From Bacillota bacterium (GTDB taxonomy: Bacteria > Bacillota > Clostridia > Tissierellales > Sedimentibacteraceae), in NCBI GenBank assembly GCA_029239575.1, contig JARBUP010000057.1, positions 1 through 12,719 on the forward strand: a stretch of 12,719 nucleotides of DNA, read 5' to 3'. The position numbers were made by a program, and so were the translations under genes. The notes under the pieces are model-generated. The model made no database searches and was not told the origin of the DNA. It saw only the letters and a program-made list of their open reading frames with translations. This document shows positions 1 through 5,725 of the stretch, piece after piece; the stretch's first letter is position 1; each line of letters starts with the position of its first letter.

Positions 1-24
1 TGACTGAATTATAATTCCAAATTA

Positions 25-104
25 GTAATCACGATTTCTTTATAATCACGATTACTGTTGTTAATTAATATACTAACATAATCGCGATTAAATTGCAAAC
101 GATT
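25..104. promoter_or_regulatory. Cluster of AATCRCGATT operator-like sites
   Basis: Three copies of a 10-bp near-palindrome are seen: AATCACGATT at 27-36, AATCACGATT at 44-53 and AATCGCGATT at 80-89. The third sits inside the perfect 12-bp palindrome TAATCGCGATTA (79-90). A weaker CGATT half-site lies at 100-104. The CGATT ends are spaced 17, 36 and 15 bp apart. Short palindromes of this kind next to a TetR-family gene are typical operators, so the product of the gene at 344-1006 is the natural candidate to bind here. That assignment is inference. The sites lie about 190 bp from that gene's own promoter, so they more likely control a gene to the left of the window. Confidence 0.55.
70..98 (-). 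promoter_or_regulatory. Candidate leftward promoter with operator in spacer
   Basis: Read on the minus strand there is a -35 box TTGCAA (98-93), a 17-bp spacer and a -10 box TAGTAT (75-70) preceded by TGT, an extended -10 element. The palindrome at 79-90 lies entirely inside the spacer, and the other two operator copies fall just after the predicted start point. This is the usual layout of a repressor-controlled promoter. Its gene would lie left of the window and cannot be seen. Both boxes match the consensus at only 4 of 6 positions, so the call rests partly on the operator placement. Confidence 0.4.
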
Positions 105-283
105 TTTTTAGTATTTATAAAATATTTTTTTGTTTATTAGACCAATTATTAAAAAGTGTTATATTTTCAATTATCTAATTAAAAATCTTCTTAAACATTG
201 TTATAAATATTTCATCATATTAACTATCTTGTAATAAATATTTCTTTTAAAGTATTTTTTTGTTAAAATTTAAATCTATTATT

Positions 284-312
284 TTGATATTTTCTATAAA
301 GTATGGTAATAT
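284..312 (+). promoter_or_regulatory. Promoter of the TetR-family gene
   Basis: A -35 box TTGATA (284-289) and a -10 box TAATAT (307-312) are separated by 17 bp. The predicted start is near 319, giving a leader of about 25 bases before the ATG at 344, with GGTGG at 330-334 as ribosome binding site. No AATCRCGATT site overlaps this promoter. Confidence 0.6.
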
Positions 313-343
313 ACAATAAATATAAAATTGGTGGAAATTTACA

Positions 344-1006
344 ATGAGAGAAAAACGTATAAAAAGAACAATGACATATTTTATAAATGCTACAGATGAA
401 CTAATTAATGAAATTGGAATAAAAAATGTAACTATAAGAAATGTAGCCAAAAGAGCTGGATATAACAGTGCAACCATATATAATTATTTTGAAAATTTAG
501 ATAACTTGATTTTTTTTGGTGCAATGAGAAATATAAAAGATTATGCACTTTCAATAAATCTTTATTTGGCAGATACGGACAACGCTATGGACAGATTTTT
601 AAAGATATGGGAATGTTTCTGCAATTATGCTTATTTAAAACCTGATATTTATAATGCTCTTTTCTTTCCAAAACTGTCCAAAAATATGGAAGATTATGTT
701 TCTGAATTTTACAGTATGTATCCTGATGATTTAGTCGCTCATAATGAAACAGTAAAATCAATGCTTATGAATGGAAATATTCATGCCAGGGGTATGACTA
801 CAATTATGGACTGTATAAGCGAAGGATTTATAGAGCAACAAAGTGCAGACAAATTAAATGAAATGACTCTTTTATTATTTGAAGGGATGCTGACAAGAGT
901 TATAAGTGGTTCAGCAAGTTATGATGATGCAAGGCATAATACAATGGATTATATAAAAGTTGTTGTAAAATCATTTTTAATTAAAGATTATCACTTTAAC
1001 TATTAA
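344..1006 (+). CDS. TetR/AcrR-family transcriptional regulator
   Basis: The product is 220 residues, normal for a one-domain TetR-type repressor. The N-terminal DNA-binding domain covers about residues 5-52. Its helix-turn-helix is at about 28-48 (TIRNVAKRAGYNSATIYNYF), with the family's typical A-x(2)-AG and S-x-x-T-I-Y-x-Y-F pattern. The rest (about 60-215) is an all-helical ligand-binding and dimer domain of unknown specificity, containing two close cysteines (91 and 93). The ATG at 344 follows GGTGG with a spacing of about 9 bases. The gene stands alone between its own promoter and a hairpin terminator. Family knowledge says such proteins repress adjacent transporter or enzyme genes. Here the target is probably left of the window, where operator-like palindromes sit in a candidate promoter. 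The ligand cannot be guessed from sequence. Confidence 0.9.
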   Translation: MREKRIKRTMTYFINATDELINEIGIKNVTIRNVAKRAGYNSATIYNYFENLDNLIFFGAMRNIKDYALSINLYLADTDNAMDRFLKIWECFCNYAYLKPDIYNALFFPKLSKNMEDYVSEFYSMYPDDLVAHNETVKSMLMNGNIHARGMTTIMDCISEGFIEQQSADKLNEMTLLLFEGMLTRVISGSASYDDARHNTMDYIKVVVKSFLIKDYHFNY

Positions 1007-1031
1007 ATTTAAAAACAGCTATTTAAAATCG

Positions 1032-1075
1032 AAGGTGCTGACAAACTAAGAAATTAGTGAATCAGCACCTTTTAT
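1032..1075. terminator. Hairpin terminator, possibly bidirectional
   Basis: The arms AAGGTGCTGA (1032-1041) and TCAGCACCTT (1062-1071) are perfectly complementary. An inner stem ACTAA/TTAGT (1045-1049 with 1054-1058) closes a GAAA tetraloop across a 3x3 internal loop. The plus-strand side is followed by a short T run (CCTTTTATG). It lies between the TetR-type gene and the converging metallophosphoesterase gene and could serve both, but the T tails are weak on both sides. Confidence 0.7.
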
Positions 1076-1111
1076 GCGAAAATTTCCGAACTTCAAAATA
1101 AGTAATTAAAT

Positions 1112-1945
1112 TTATTTTAAATTAATCACTGACAACTCCGGCACAGCCATAAATCTAAATGGTATTTGAGATGTTCCTATACCTATATTTACATATAAAT
1201 TCGTATTTCTAAAATTTTCAAATTCATATAGGCCTCTGGTATATTTTTTAGCAAGTTCAGGTAACATAGCTGAACTTAAAAATGGAACATTAACTTGCCC
1301 ACCATGGCTATGACCCGACAAAATTAAATCAACATTATATTCTAAAAGAGAATCCACTACATCCGGTTCATGGCTTAAAACAATATTGTAAAAATTCTCA
1401 TCGCTTAAATTATTCATCAAACTTGCGTCGAAATTTCCAAAAATAGAATCATCCAATCCAATTATATTTATATTGAATTGATGTATTTTATAATTTTCAT
1501 TTATCAGCAACACAAATCCACTGTTTTCCATTATTTTTTTATATATTCTTTCAGCGCCCCCACCATAATCATGGTTACCATATATAGCATATTTACCAAG
1601 TGGTGCATTTATTTCACTTAATATTTGCCAAATTTTATCCACATCACCTTTATAATCATAATCATTGAAATGATCAATTAAATCCCCTGAAAAAACAACT
1701 ATATCTGCATTTTCATCATTTATTTTATTAACCATATTTTGTAGATCTTCCATGTCAAAACTTTCTGAAATGTGTGTATCAGAAAATTGTAAAATCTTAA
1801 TTTCATTTTTATTATTTTCTACTAATTTGCTATCAATGTTTTTGTGATGCACATTTAATAAATTCGGTTCTATGTATCTTGCATATGAATATATCAGAAT
1901 TGATATTATTATTAATATAAATATATTTCTAAAAAAATTTTTCAA
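1112..1945 (-). CDS. Membrane-anchored metallophosphoesterase (YkuE/YaeI-like)
   Basis: The product has 277 residues. Residues 4-22 form one hydrophobic segment, a signal anchor that would place the catalytic domain outside the membrane. All calcineurin-type metal-binding motifs are present in order: SDTH (D56, H58), GDLID (D88), GNHD (N124, H125), SHEPD (H192) and GHSHGGQ (H212, H214). The GHSHGGQ form and the anchor resemble the YkuE/YaeI group, some of which act on UDP-2,3-diacylglucosamine-like or other phospho-lipids. The substrate here is unknown. The start codon is TTG (1945-1943), preceded by AGGGAG with about 7 bases spacing; the next in-frame ATG is residue 65, after the first motif, so TTG must be the start. 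It lies downstream of veg on the same strand but a terminator separates them. Confidence 0.9.
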   Translation of the reverse strand: MKNFFRNIFILIIISILIYSYARYIEPNLLNVHHKNIDSKLVENNKNEIKILQFSDTHISESFDMEDLQNMVNKINDENADIVVFSGDLIDHFNDYDYKGDVDKIWQILSEINAPLGKYAIYGNHDYGGGAERIYKKIMENSGFVLLINENYKIHQFNINIIGLDDSIFGNFDASLMNNLSDENFYNIVLSHEPDVVDSLLEYNVDLILSGHSHGGQVNVPFLSSAMLPELAKKYTRGLYEFENFRNTNLYVNIGIGTSQIPFRFMAVPELSVINLK

Positions 1946-1989
1946 AATTTGCTCCCTGTTGCGTTTATTTATATATTATTTCAAAAGAT

Positions 1990-2019
1990 TATTAATTAGA
2001 TATGTTATTAGTCCGTCAA
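1990..2019 (-). promoter_or_regulatory. Possible metallophosphoesterase promoter
   Basis: On the minus strand TTGACG (2019-2014) is a good -35 box, followed after 18 bp by TTAATA (1995-1990). It lies downstream of the veg terminator and 45 bases upstream of the TTG start, the right place for this gene's promoter. The -10 box is poor and other AT-rich hexamers nearby could serve. Confidence 0.3.
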
Positions 2020-2046
2020 TTAGTATAACAAATTTTTCTAATAAAA

Positions 2047-2079
2047 TAAACTGCTGTTTTTTAAAAAAACAACAGTTTT
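2047..2079 (-). terminator. Terminator of veg
   Basis: On the minus strand the arms AAACTGTTGTTTTTT and AAAAAACAGCAGTTT pair over 15 bp with one G-U wobble, followed by ATTTTATT. It starts about 20 bases after the veg stop codon and separates veg from the metallophosphoesterase gene. Confidence 0.75.
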
Positions 2080-2099
2080 ATTTTATATAAACTAATATA

Positions 2100-2357
2100 T
2101 TATATTATTCTTGTTTCTTCGTCATTACATAAAAAAAATTCGACATAATTAGTCAATATATCAATGTAATTAAAAGACAAAACTCTTTTTAACCCTCTGT
2201 TATCTACGCTAACTGTAAAAACTGCAGGATATGTATCAGAAATTACACCTTCGCAAATTAAGGACCTGCTCTTACCTTTTCTAACTTTAAACTTGACCTT
2301 TTTACCAACGCAGCTTTCAACAATGCCCTTAACTCTTGATACGGATGTGCTCGCCAA
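2100..2357 (-). CDS. veg: Veg family protein
   Basis: The product has 85 residues, the family's usual size. Recognised features are the ESCVGKKVKFKVRKGKSRS segment (about 14-32), the conserved EGVISDTYPAVFTV block (36-49) with the TYP-x-VF signature, and the RVLSFNYIDILTNYVE block (58-73). These match the small beta-barrel Veg protein of Bacillus and Clostridia. In B. subtilis Veg has been linked to biofilm matrix gene expression through the repressor SinR; it is widespread in species without that pathway, so its basic role is unclear. The start is TTG (2357-2355) preceded by AAGGTGAT, about 4-5 bases away. No in-frame ATG lies near. In B. subtilis veg lies close to ispE on the same strand; here ispE is 2.5 kb away and opposite. 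Confidence 0.88.
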   Translation of the reverse strand: MASTSVSRVKGIVESCVGKKVKFKVRKGKSRSLICEGVISDTYPAVFTVSVDNRGLKRVLSFNYIDILTNYVEFFLCNDEETRII

Positions 2358-2418
2358 AAAATCACCTTCTAATCTTATTTTACTTTATTCTGTGGAAATA
2401 TTGTAGCTTATTGATTGT

Positions 2419-2447
2419 ATAATACTATCATTACCGTTTTCTCATAA
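2419..2447 (-). promoter_or_regulatory. Possible veg promoter
   Basis: On the minus strand TATTAT (2424-2419) is a fair -10 box with TTATGA (2447-2442) at 17 bp upstream as a weak -35 box. This would give a leader of about 55 bases. The AT-rich setting offers other candidates, so the exact position is uncertain. Confidence 0.3.
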
Positions 2448-2485
2448 AATATGTATTTTTTTCTTCAAATTGCTTTATAATTATC

Positions 2486-2514
2486 TTGCAAAATAAAAAA
2501 AAATAGACTATTAT
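2486..2514 (+). promoter_or_regulatory. Promoter of the corA leader and corA
   Basis: The -35 box TTGCAA (2486-2491) and the -10 box TATTAT (2509-2514) are 17 bp apart. The spacer holds a run of nine A residues. Transcription would start near 2521, leaving a leader of about 160 bases before corA, far longer than needed for translation. It diverges from the veg promoter. Confidence 0.55.
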
Positions 2515-2555
2515 TATTAAATGCAATAATATAATTTTAAAGGATGTGAAAAGTA

Positions 2556-2648
2556 ATGGACGAAGTCCCTACGGTCAATAAATTAATTTATTTAAAACAA
2601 TTTAATACTTCTCTATTACCTATTCATATTAACATTGCAGTTTGGTAA
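2556..2648 (+). CDS. Possible 30-residue leader peptide upstream of corA
   Basis: This short ORF encodes 30 residues beginning MDEVPTV and ending NIAVW. It has a strong ribosome binding site, AGGATGTGA (2541-2549), one mismatch from the ideal AGGAGGTGA, 6 bases before the ATG. It is the first start codon after the predicted promoter. Its last four codons form the left arm of a hairpin whose right arm ends at the corA ribosome binding site, the arrangement expected of a regulatory leader. The opening D-E-x-P resembles the acidic/proline starts of peptides such as MgtL, where ribosomes drop off at low magnesium. That resemblance is weak and functional use is inference. I do not recognise the peptide itself, and chance cannot be excluded at this length. 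Confidence 0.45.
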   Translation: MDEVPTVNKLIYLKQFNTSLLPIHINIAVW

Positions 2649-2678
2649 TAGTGAAAATCTATAATTAAACTGAGGTGA
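2638..2678 (+). promoter_or_regulatory. Hairpin joining leader ORF end to corA ribosome binding site
   Basis: CAGTTTGGT (2638-2646) pairs with ATTAAACTG (2664-2672) over 9 bp, two of them G-U. Then comes an A-A mismatch and a further stem ATAG/CTAT (2648-2651 with 2659-2662) closing a 7-base loop. The right arm ends directly against AGGTGA (2673-2678), the corA ribosome binding site. A ribosome finishing the leader ORF would melt the left arm. There is no U run, so control would act on translation, not termination. Confidence 0.5.
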
Positions 2679-2681
2679 AAA

Positions 2682-3623
2682 ATGATTGACATTTTCAAAA
2701 CTATTGATAAAACCCTTTTCACTTTAGAAGAAATAGAGGATGGTGCTTGGATAAACCTTGTGAATCCTACTTCTGAGGAAATAAGCTTAATTGAAGATGA
2801 GCTAAAAGTGGATAAGGATTTTTTAAGAGCTGCTCTGGACGAGGAAGAAAGTGCACGTATTGAAATAGATAATGACAATGATCATGTTTTAATATTGGTT
2901 GATACTCCCTATGTGGAAAAAACTGATGATCACATTATATACGAAACTCTTCCAATGGGTATAATTATAACTAATAAAAATATTATAACAGTATGCTTAA
3001 AAAATTCCATTGTGTTAGATCAATTTGAAAGAAACAGCGTACGCTCTTTTGAAACATTTAAGAAATACAGATTTTTATATCAAATATTATATAAGAATGC
3101 ACAAAGATATTTGCTTTATTTAAGACAAATAGATAGAATGAGCAATTATGTTGAAAAACAGCTACACAAATCAATGAAAAACAAAGAAATATTACAACTA
3201 TTAGACTTAGAAAAATCTTTGGTTTACATTACTACAGCATTAAAAGCAAATGAAGCAGTATTAGAAAAAATAACTAAAATGGACGTTTTTAAAAGATATT
3301 CTGATGATGAAGATTTATTTGATGATGTTATAGTTGAAAATAAACAGGCCATAGAAATGGCGCATATATATAGCGGAATACTTAGTGTAAAAATGGATGC
3401 CTTTGGTTCCATTATATCTAACAATTTGAACATAGTGATGAAACTTCTGACTTCTTTAACTATATTAATGGCTATACCAACTATGTTTTCAAGTTTTTAC
3501 GGAATGAATGTAGTAAATATCCCATTTGCAAATTCTCCATATGGTTTTTGGATTGTAATAGGCGTATCATTAATTACAGTGTTATCAGTAACATTCTTAT
3601 TATTTAGGAAAAATTTATTTTAA
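2682..3623 (+). CDS. corA: CorA-type magnesium/divalent cation transporter
   Basis: The product has 313 residues, normal for CorA. The N-terminal cytoplasmic domain (about 1-250) is acidic, includes the family segment LRAALDEEESARIE (48-61) and a long stalk helix (about 140-250). Two membrane segments follow at about 253-273 and 288-308, joined by a short loop carrying the pore signature Y-G-M-N (273-276). The tail ends in RKNLF, putting basic residues inside the cell. CorA proteins form pentameric channels that take up Mg2+, some also Co2+ or Ni2+. The family also includes Zn2+ exporters of ZntB type, so the ion is assigned by family only. The ATG at 2682 follows AGGTGA at 3 bases. The gene is a single unit with its own promoter, leader and terminator. 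Confidence 0.9.
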   Translation: MIDIFKTIDKTLFTLEEIEDGAWINLVNPTSEEISLIEDELKVDKDFLRAALDEEESARIEIDNDNDHVLILVDTPYVEKTDDHIIYETLPMGIIITNKNIITVCLKNSIVLDQFERNSVRSFETFKKYRFLYQILYKNAQRYLLYLRQIDRMSNYVEKQLHKSMKNKEILQLLDLEKSLVYITTALKANEAVLEKITKMDVFKRYSDDEDLFDDVIVENKQAIEMAHIYSGILSVKMDAFGSIISNNLNIVMKLLTSLTILMAIPTMFSSFYGMNVVNIPFANSPYGFWIVIGVSLITVLSVTFLLFRKNLF

Positions 3624-3631
3624 ACATATAT

Positions 3632-3655
3632 GCAGGGTTTCCCTGCTTTTATTTT
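3632..3655 (+). terminator. Terminator of corA
   Basis: A perfect GCAGGG/CCCTGC stem (3632-3637 with 3641-3646) with a 3-base loop is followed by TTTTATTTT. It starts 8 bases after the corA stop codon. Confidence 0.8.
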
Positions 3656-3676
3656 GCAGATAATTTTGAATTATAA

Positions 3677-3749
3677 AATGAATAGCACCCAATTCCAAAT
3701 CTTTATATAATAAACTTATATAATATTTGAGTATTGGGTGCTATTCATT
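3677..3749. repeat. Long hairpin with 17-bp perfect outer arms
   Basis: The outer arms, 3677-3693 and 3733-3749, are perfectly complementary over 17 bp (core GAATAGCACCCAAT and ATTGGGTGCTATTC). Inside, CAAAT/ATTTG (3696-3700 with 3725-3729) and TATATAA/TTATATA (3704-3710 with 3716-3722) pair in turn, leaving a 5-base loop TAAAC. The whole 73 bases therefore fold into one rod. The minus-strand side is followed by TTTTATAATT, so it could end transcription arriving from the right. It could also be a miniature mobile element, but I see no clear target duplication. Confidence 0.6.
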
Positions 3750-4020
3750 ATCACTTCTTTTTCTGTGTTTGGAGGAATCACCTCTTTCAACTGCCTATAT
3801 AGTAAAACATTCATCCTACTAAATCTGTTTCTACTGATTAAAAACCTAAATCTTTTAACTTCAAAATCCATCTACTTTCCTCAACTTTAATTAATAAACA
3901 ACAATCGTAATGTTTTGAATCTTTTTTACTTGATACTTTTAAATTTGTTAACTTTAAATCTTAGTTGCATTCCTATACATATAGGAATATTTTTATTGAA
4001 TCATATTCAGTTGTAATTTT
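3750..4020. other. Gene-free AT-rich stretch
   Basis: No convincing ORF or promoter is seen here. A 9-bp inverted repeat, ATTCCTATA/TATAGGAAT (3969-3988), is followed by ATTTTTATTG and could be a weak terminator. Two AAATCTT words (3848-3854 and 3956-3962) foreshadow the denser array to the right. Confidence 0.4.
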
Positions 4021-4500
4021 ACTTTAAATCTTAAATCTTAATCTTAAATTTTAATCTTAACCTTAAATCTAATCTTAAATCTTAAATCTTTAGAACAATC
4101 TTTAAATCTTAAACTTAAATCTAAACCTTTTGCATCTTAAAAACTAAACTTTTTAAACATAAATCTTTAAAAAACACTTTAAATCTTTAATACGCAAATC
4201 ATTAAGTTTTTAAGTCTTTAAATCTTTAATTCTAAATTTTTAATTCTAAATCTTTAACTCTAACATAATCTAAAAACAATTTTAAAACTTATCTTTTGTT
4301 TAAATCTTAATTTAAATACTTTTTAAATCTTTAATTAAATATAATCTTAAACTTAAAAACTTAAATTTTAAACTTAAAACTCTCACTCTTAAATCTTAAA
4401 TAAAAATTTAAAACCTAAAACTTAAATTTCAAATTTAAAACTTCTCTTTAATTTTAAAATCAATTTAAATTTAAATATTTAATCTTAAATTCAAAATTTG
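4021..4500. repeat. G-depleted array of degenerate AAATCTT repeats
   Basis: About 480 bases are built from variants of AAATCTT and AATCTT (also AAACTT, AACCTT, AAATTTT). Exact AAATCTT occurs 12 times between 4026 and 4397, tandem at 4026-4039 and 4077-4090. By hand count the plus strand has about 65 C but only 7 G. There is no ORF, no constant spacer length and no conserved unit, so it is a decayed simple repeat and not CRISPR. A plus-strand transcript would be almost without secondary structure. It lies downstream of corA and upstream of ispE. Confidence 0.8.
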
Positions 4501-4690
4501 ATAATAAACAAAAATTTGTTTTAAATTTAAAACTGTACAAACATTTAACGACTTTGTTGAGGAGTTAAACAAATTGTATCAGTAATGATTTAGTAAAACT
4601 TATGTTGTAGTATATATATACCCCTCGAAAATTACTTTAAACATATTTTATAAAAATTTTATTTTTTTTATAAACCATAGATAAATTTCT
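4501..4690. other. Gene-free AT-rich stretch with small inverted repeats
   Basis: Nothing coding is seen. TACAA and TTTAAC (4536-4540, 4544-4549) can pair with GTTAAA and TTGTA (4564-4569, 4574-4578) in a two-part stem. GTATATATATAC (4610-4621) is a 12-bp palindrome. Neither has a clear role. Confidence 0.3.
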
Positions 4691-4696
4691 GGGACT

Positions 4697-4724
4697 TGTC
4701 ATCCTGAGCGTAAGAGAAGGATCT
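4697..4724. repeat. Short interspersed repeat of the TGTCATCCTGAGCG type
   Basis: The segment reads TGTCATCCTGAGCG, then TAAGA, then GAAGGATCT. ATCCT (4701-4705) and AGGAT (4718-4722) are inverted. From memory, very similar segments (TGTCATYCTGAGCG-n-AGCGAAGRATCT) occur many times, between genes, in genomes of unrelated bacteria. It is clearly more G+C-rich than the sequence on either side. I could not search for other copies. Confidence 0.55.
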
Positions 4725-4757
4725 TTATGTACTTGGTAATAATTATAATTTATTTTG

Positions 4758-4786
4758 TTGTTATTATTTTTGTTCTATTATATAAT
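4758..4786 (+). promoter_or_regulatory. Promoter of ispE and the lipoprotein gene
   Basis: TTGTTA (4758-4763), a 17-bp spacer and a perfect TATAAT (4781-4786) lie about 40 bases before the ispE start codon. Confidence 0.6.
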
Positions 4787-4828
4787 TTTCTTATTAATAT
4801 TTTAATTTAAAATGAAACAGAGGTCATT

Positions 4829-5698
4829 ATGATAAAACTTTATTCATATGCTAAAATAAATTTATTTTTAAATGTAATAGATAAACTTCAAAACGGATAC
4901 CACCTAATAGACACGGTTATGCAGTCAATAGATCTTCATGATGAAATTTTGGTTGATACCATTAAAGAAAACAAAATAGTTATAGAAACAAGTGATAAAT
5001 CAATACCTACTGACTCTAAAAACACATGTTATAAAGCAGCATCATTAATAAAAGAAATATATAATATTAACTTTGGTGTTGTAATAAAATTAAATAAAAC
5101 AATACCTTCTGAAGCAGGCCTTGCAGGTGGAAGTGGAAACTCTGCGGCAGTTATAAAAGCATTAAATGAACTTTGGAATTTAAATATGTCTTTAGATGAA
5201 ATGATGGAAATAGGGTTAAAGGTTGGGGCTGATGTTCCCTTTTGTATCATAGGAGGAACAATGCGGGCTGAAGGTATTGGAGAAAAGCTTACAAAGTTAA
5301 ATGATTTTTCATGGGAAAATATCTTAATAGTTAAACCAGATTTCAGTATGTCCACAGCATTTGTATACAACAATCTTCGAAAAGAACAATATGATTTATA
5401 CAATGCCAGTGAAATGCTAAATAATATTGAACAAGAAAATTTCAATGAAATAGCATCTTTGACTACAAACACTTTGGAAAAAGCAGTTGAAGAAATGCAT
5501 CCAAAATTAAATGAAATTAAAAAAATTATGATGGATAATGGTGCTTTATCATCCATGATGACAGGAAGCGGTTCAGCTTTATTTGGATTGTACCCAAATA
5601 AAGAAAGTTTAGAAAAAGCTTATAATGTTTTAATAAATTATTATCCTAAAACTTATAAAACGAGAACTGTAAACAGAGGCATTGATTTTATTAAATAA
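4829..5698 (+). CDS. ispE: 4-diphosphocytidyl-2-C-methyl-D-erythritol kinase
   Basis: The product has 289 residues, the usual IspE length. This GHMP-family kinase phosphorylates CDP-methylerythritol with ATP, the fourth step of the non-mevalonate (MEP) isoprenoid pathway, in the cytoplasm. The N-terminal motif YAKINLFLNV (7-16) carries the catalytic lysine K9. NGYHLIDTVMQSIDLHD (22-38) is the substrate-side block. The phosphate-binding loop PSEAGLAGGSGNSAA is at 93-107, the catalytic aspartate D135 is in GADVPF, and the third GHMP motif TGSGSALFG is at 245-253. The ATG at 4829 follows AGAGGT at about 7 bases. The next gene begins 27 bases after the stop and is probably co-transcribed. In other Firmicutes ispE often sits beside veg. 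Confidence 0.95.
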   Translation: MIKLYSYAKINLFLNVIDKLQNGYHLIDTVMQSIDLHDEILVDTIKENKIVIETSDKSIPTDSKNTCYKAASLIKEIYNINFGVVIKLNKTIPSEAGLAGGSGNSAAVIKALNELWNLNMSLDEMMEIGLKVGADVPFCIIGGTMRAEGIGEKLTKLNDFSWENILIVKPDFSMSTAFVYNNLRKEQYDLYNASEMLNNIEQENFNEIASLTTNTLEKAVEEMHPKLNEIKKIMMDNGALSSMMTGSGSALFGLYPNKESLEKAYNVLINYYPKTYKTRTVNRGIDFIK

Positions 5699-5725
5699 TA
5701 TATTAAAAATCAGAAAGGGCTAAAT

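Noticed and set aside
247..477. Minus-strand 76-codon frame overlapping the TetR-type gene start
   Set aside because: It covers the regulator's promoter and start antisense, has no ribosome binding site and is a hydrophobic low-complexity product of AT-rich sequence.
2577..2592. 16-bp perfect palindrome AATAAATTAATTTATT in the corA leader
   Set aside because: It is made only of A and T in a very AT-rich stretch, so chance symmetry is likely; kept only as a note.
2521..2681. M-box magnesium riboswitch upstream of corA
   Set aside because: I could not find the conserved M-box core or its multi-stem layout, and there is no terminator hairpin with a U run before corA. A covariance-model search would settle it.
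4021..4500. CRISPR array
   Set aside because: The repeat words are only 6-7 bases, vary continuously and have no unique spacers of constant length; no cas gene is nearby.
5029..5556. 175-codon open frame antisense to ispE
   Set aside because: It lies wholly inside a clear ispE gene, has low-complexity S/F/I-rich content expected from an AT-rich antisense frame, and shows no promoter or ribosome binding site.
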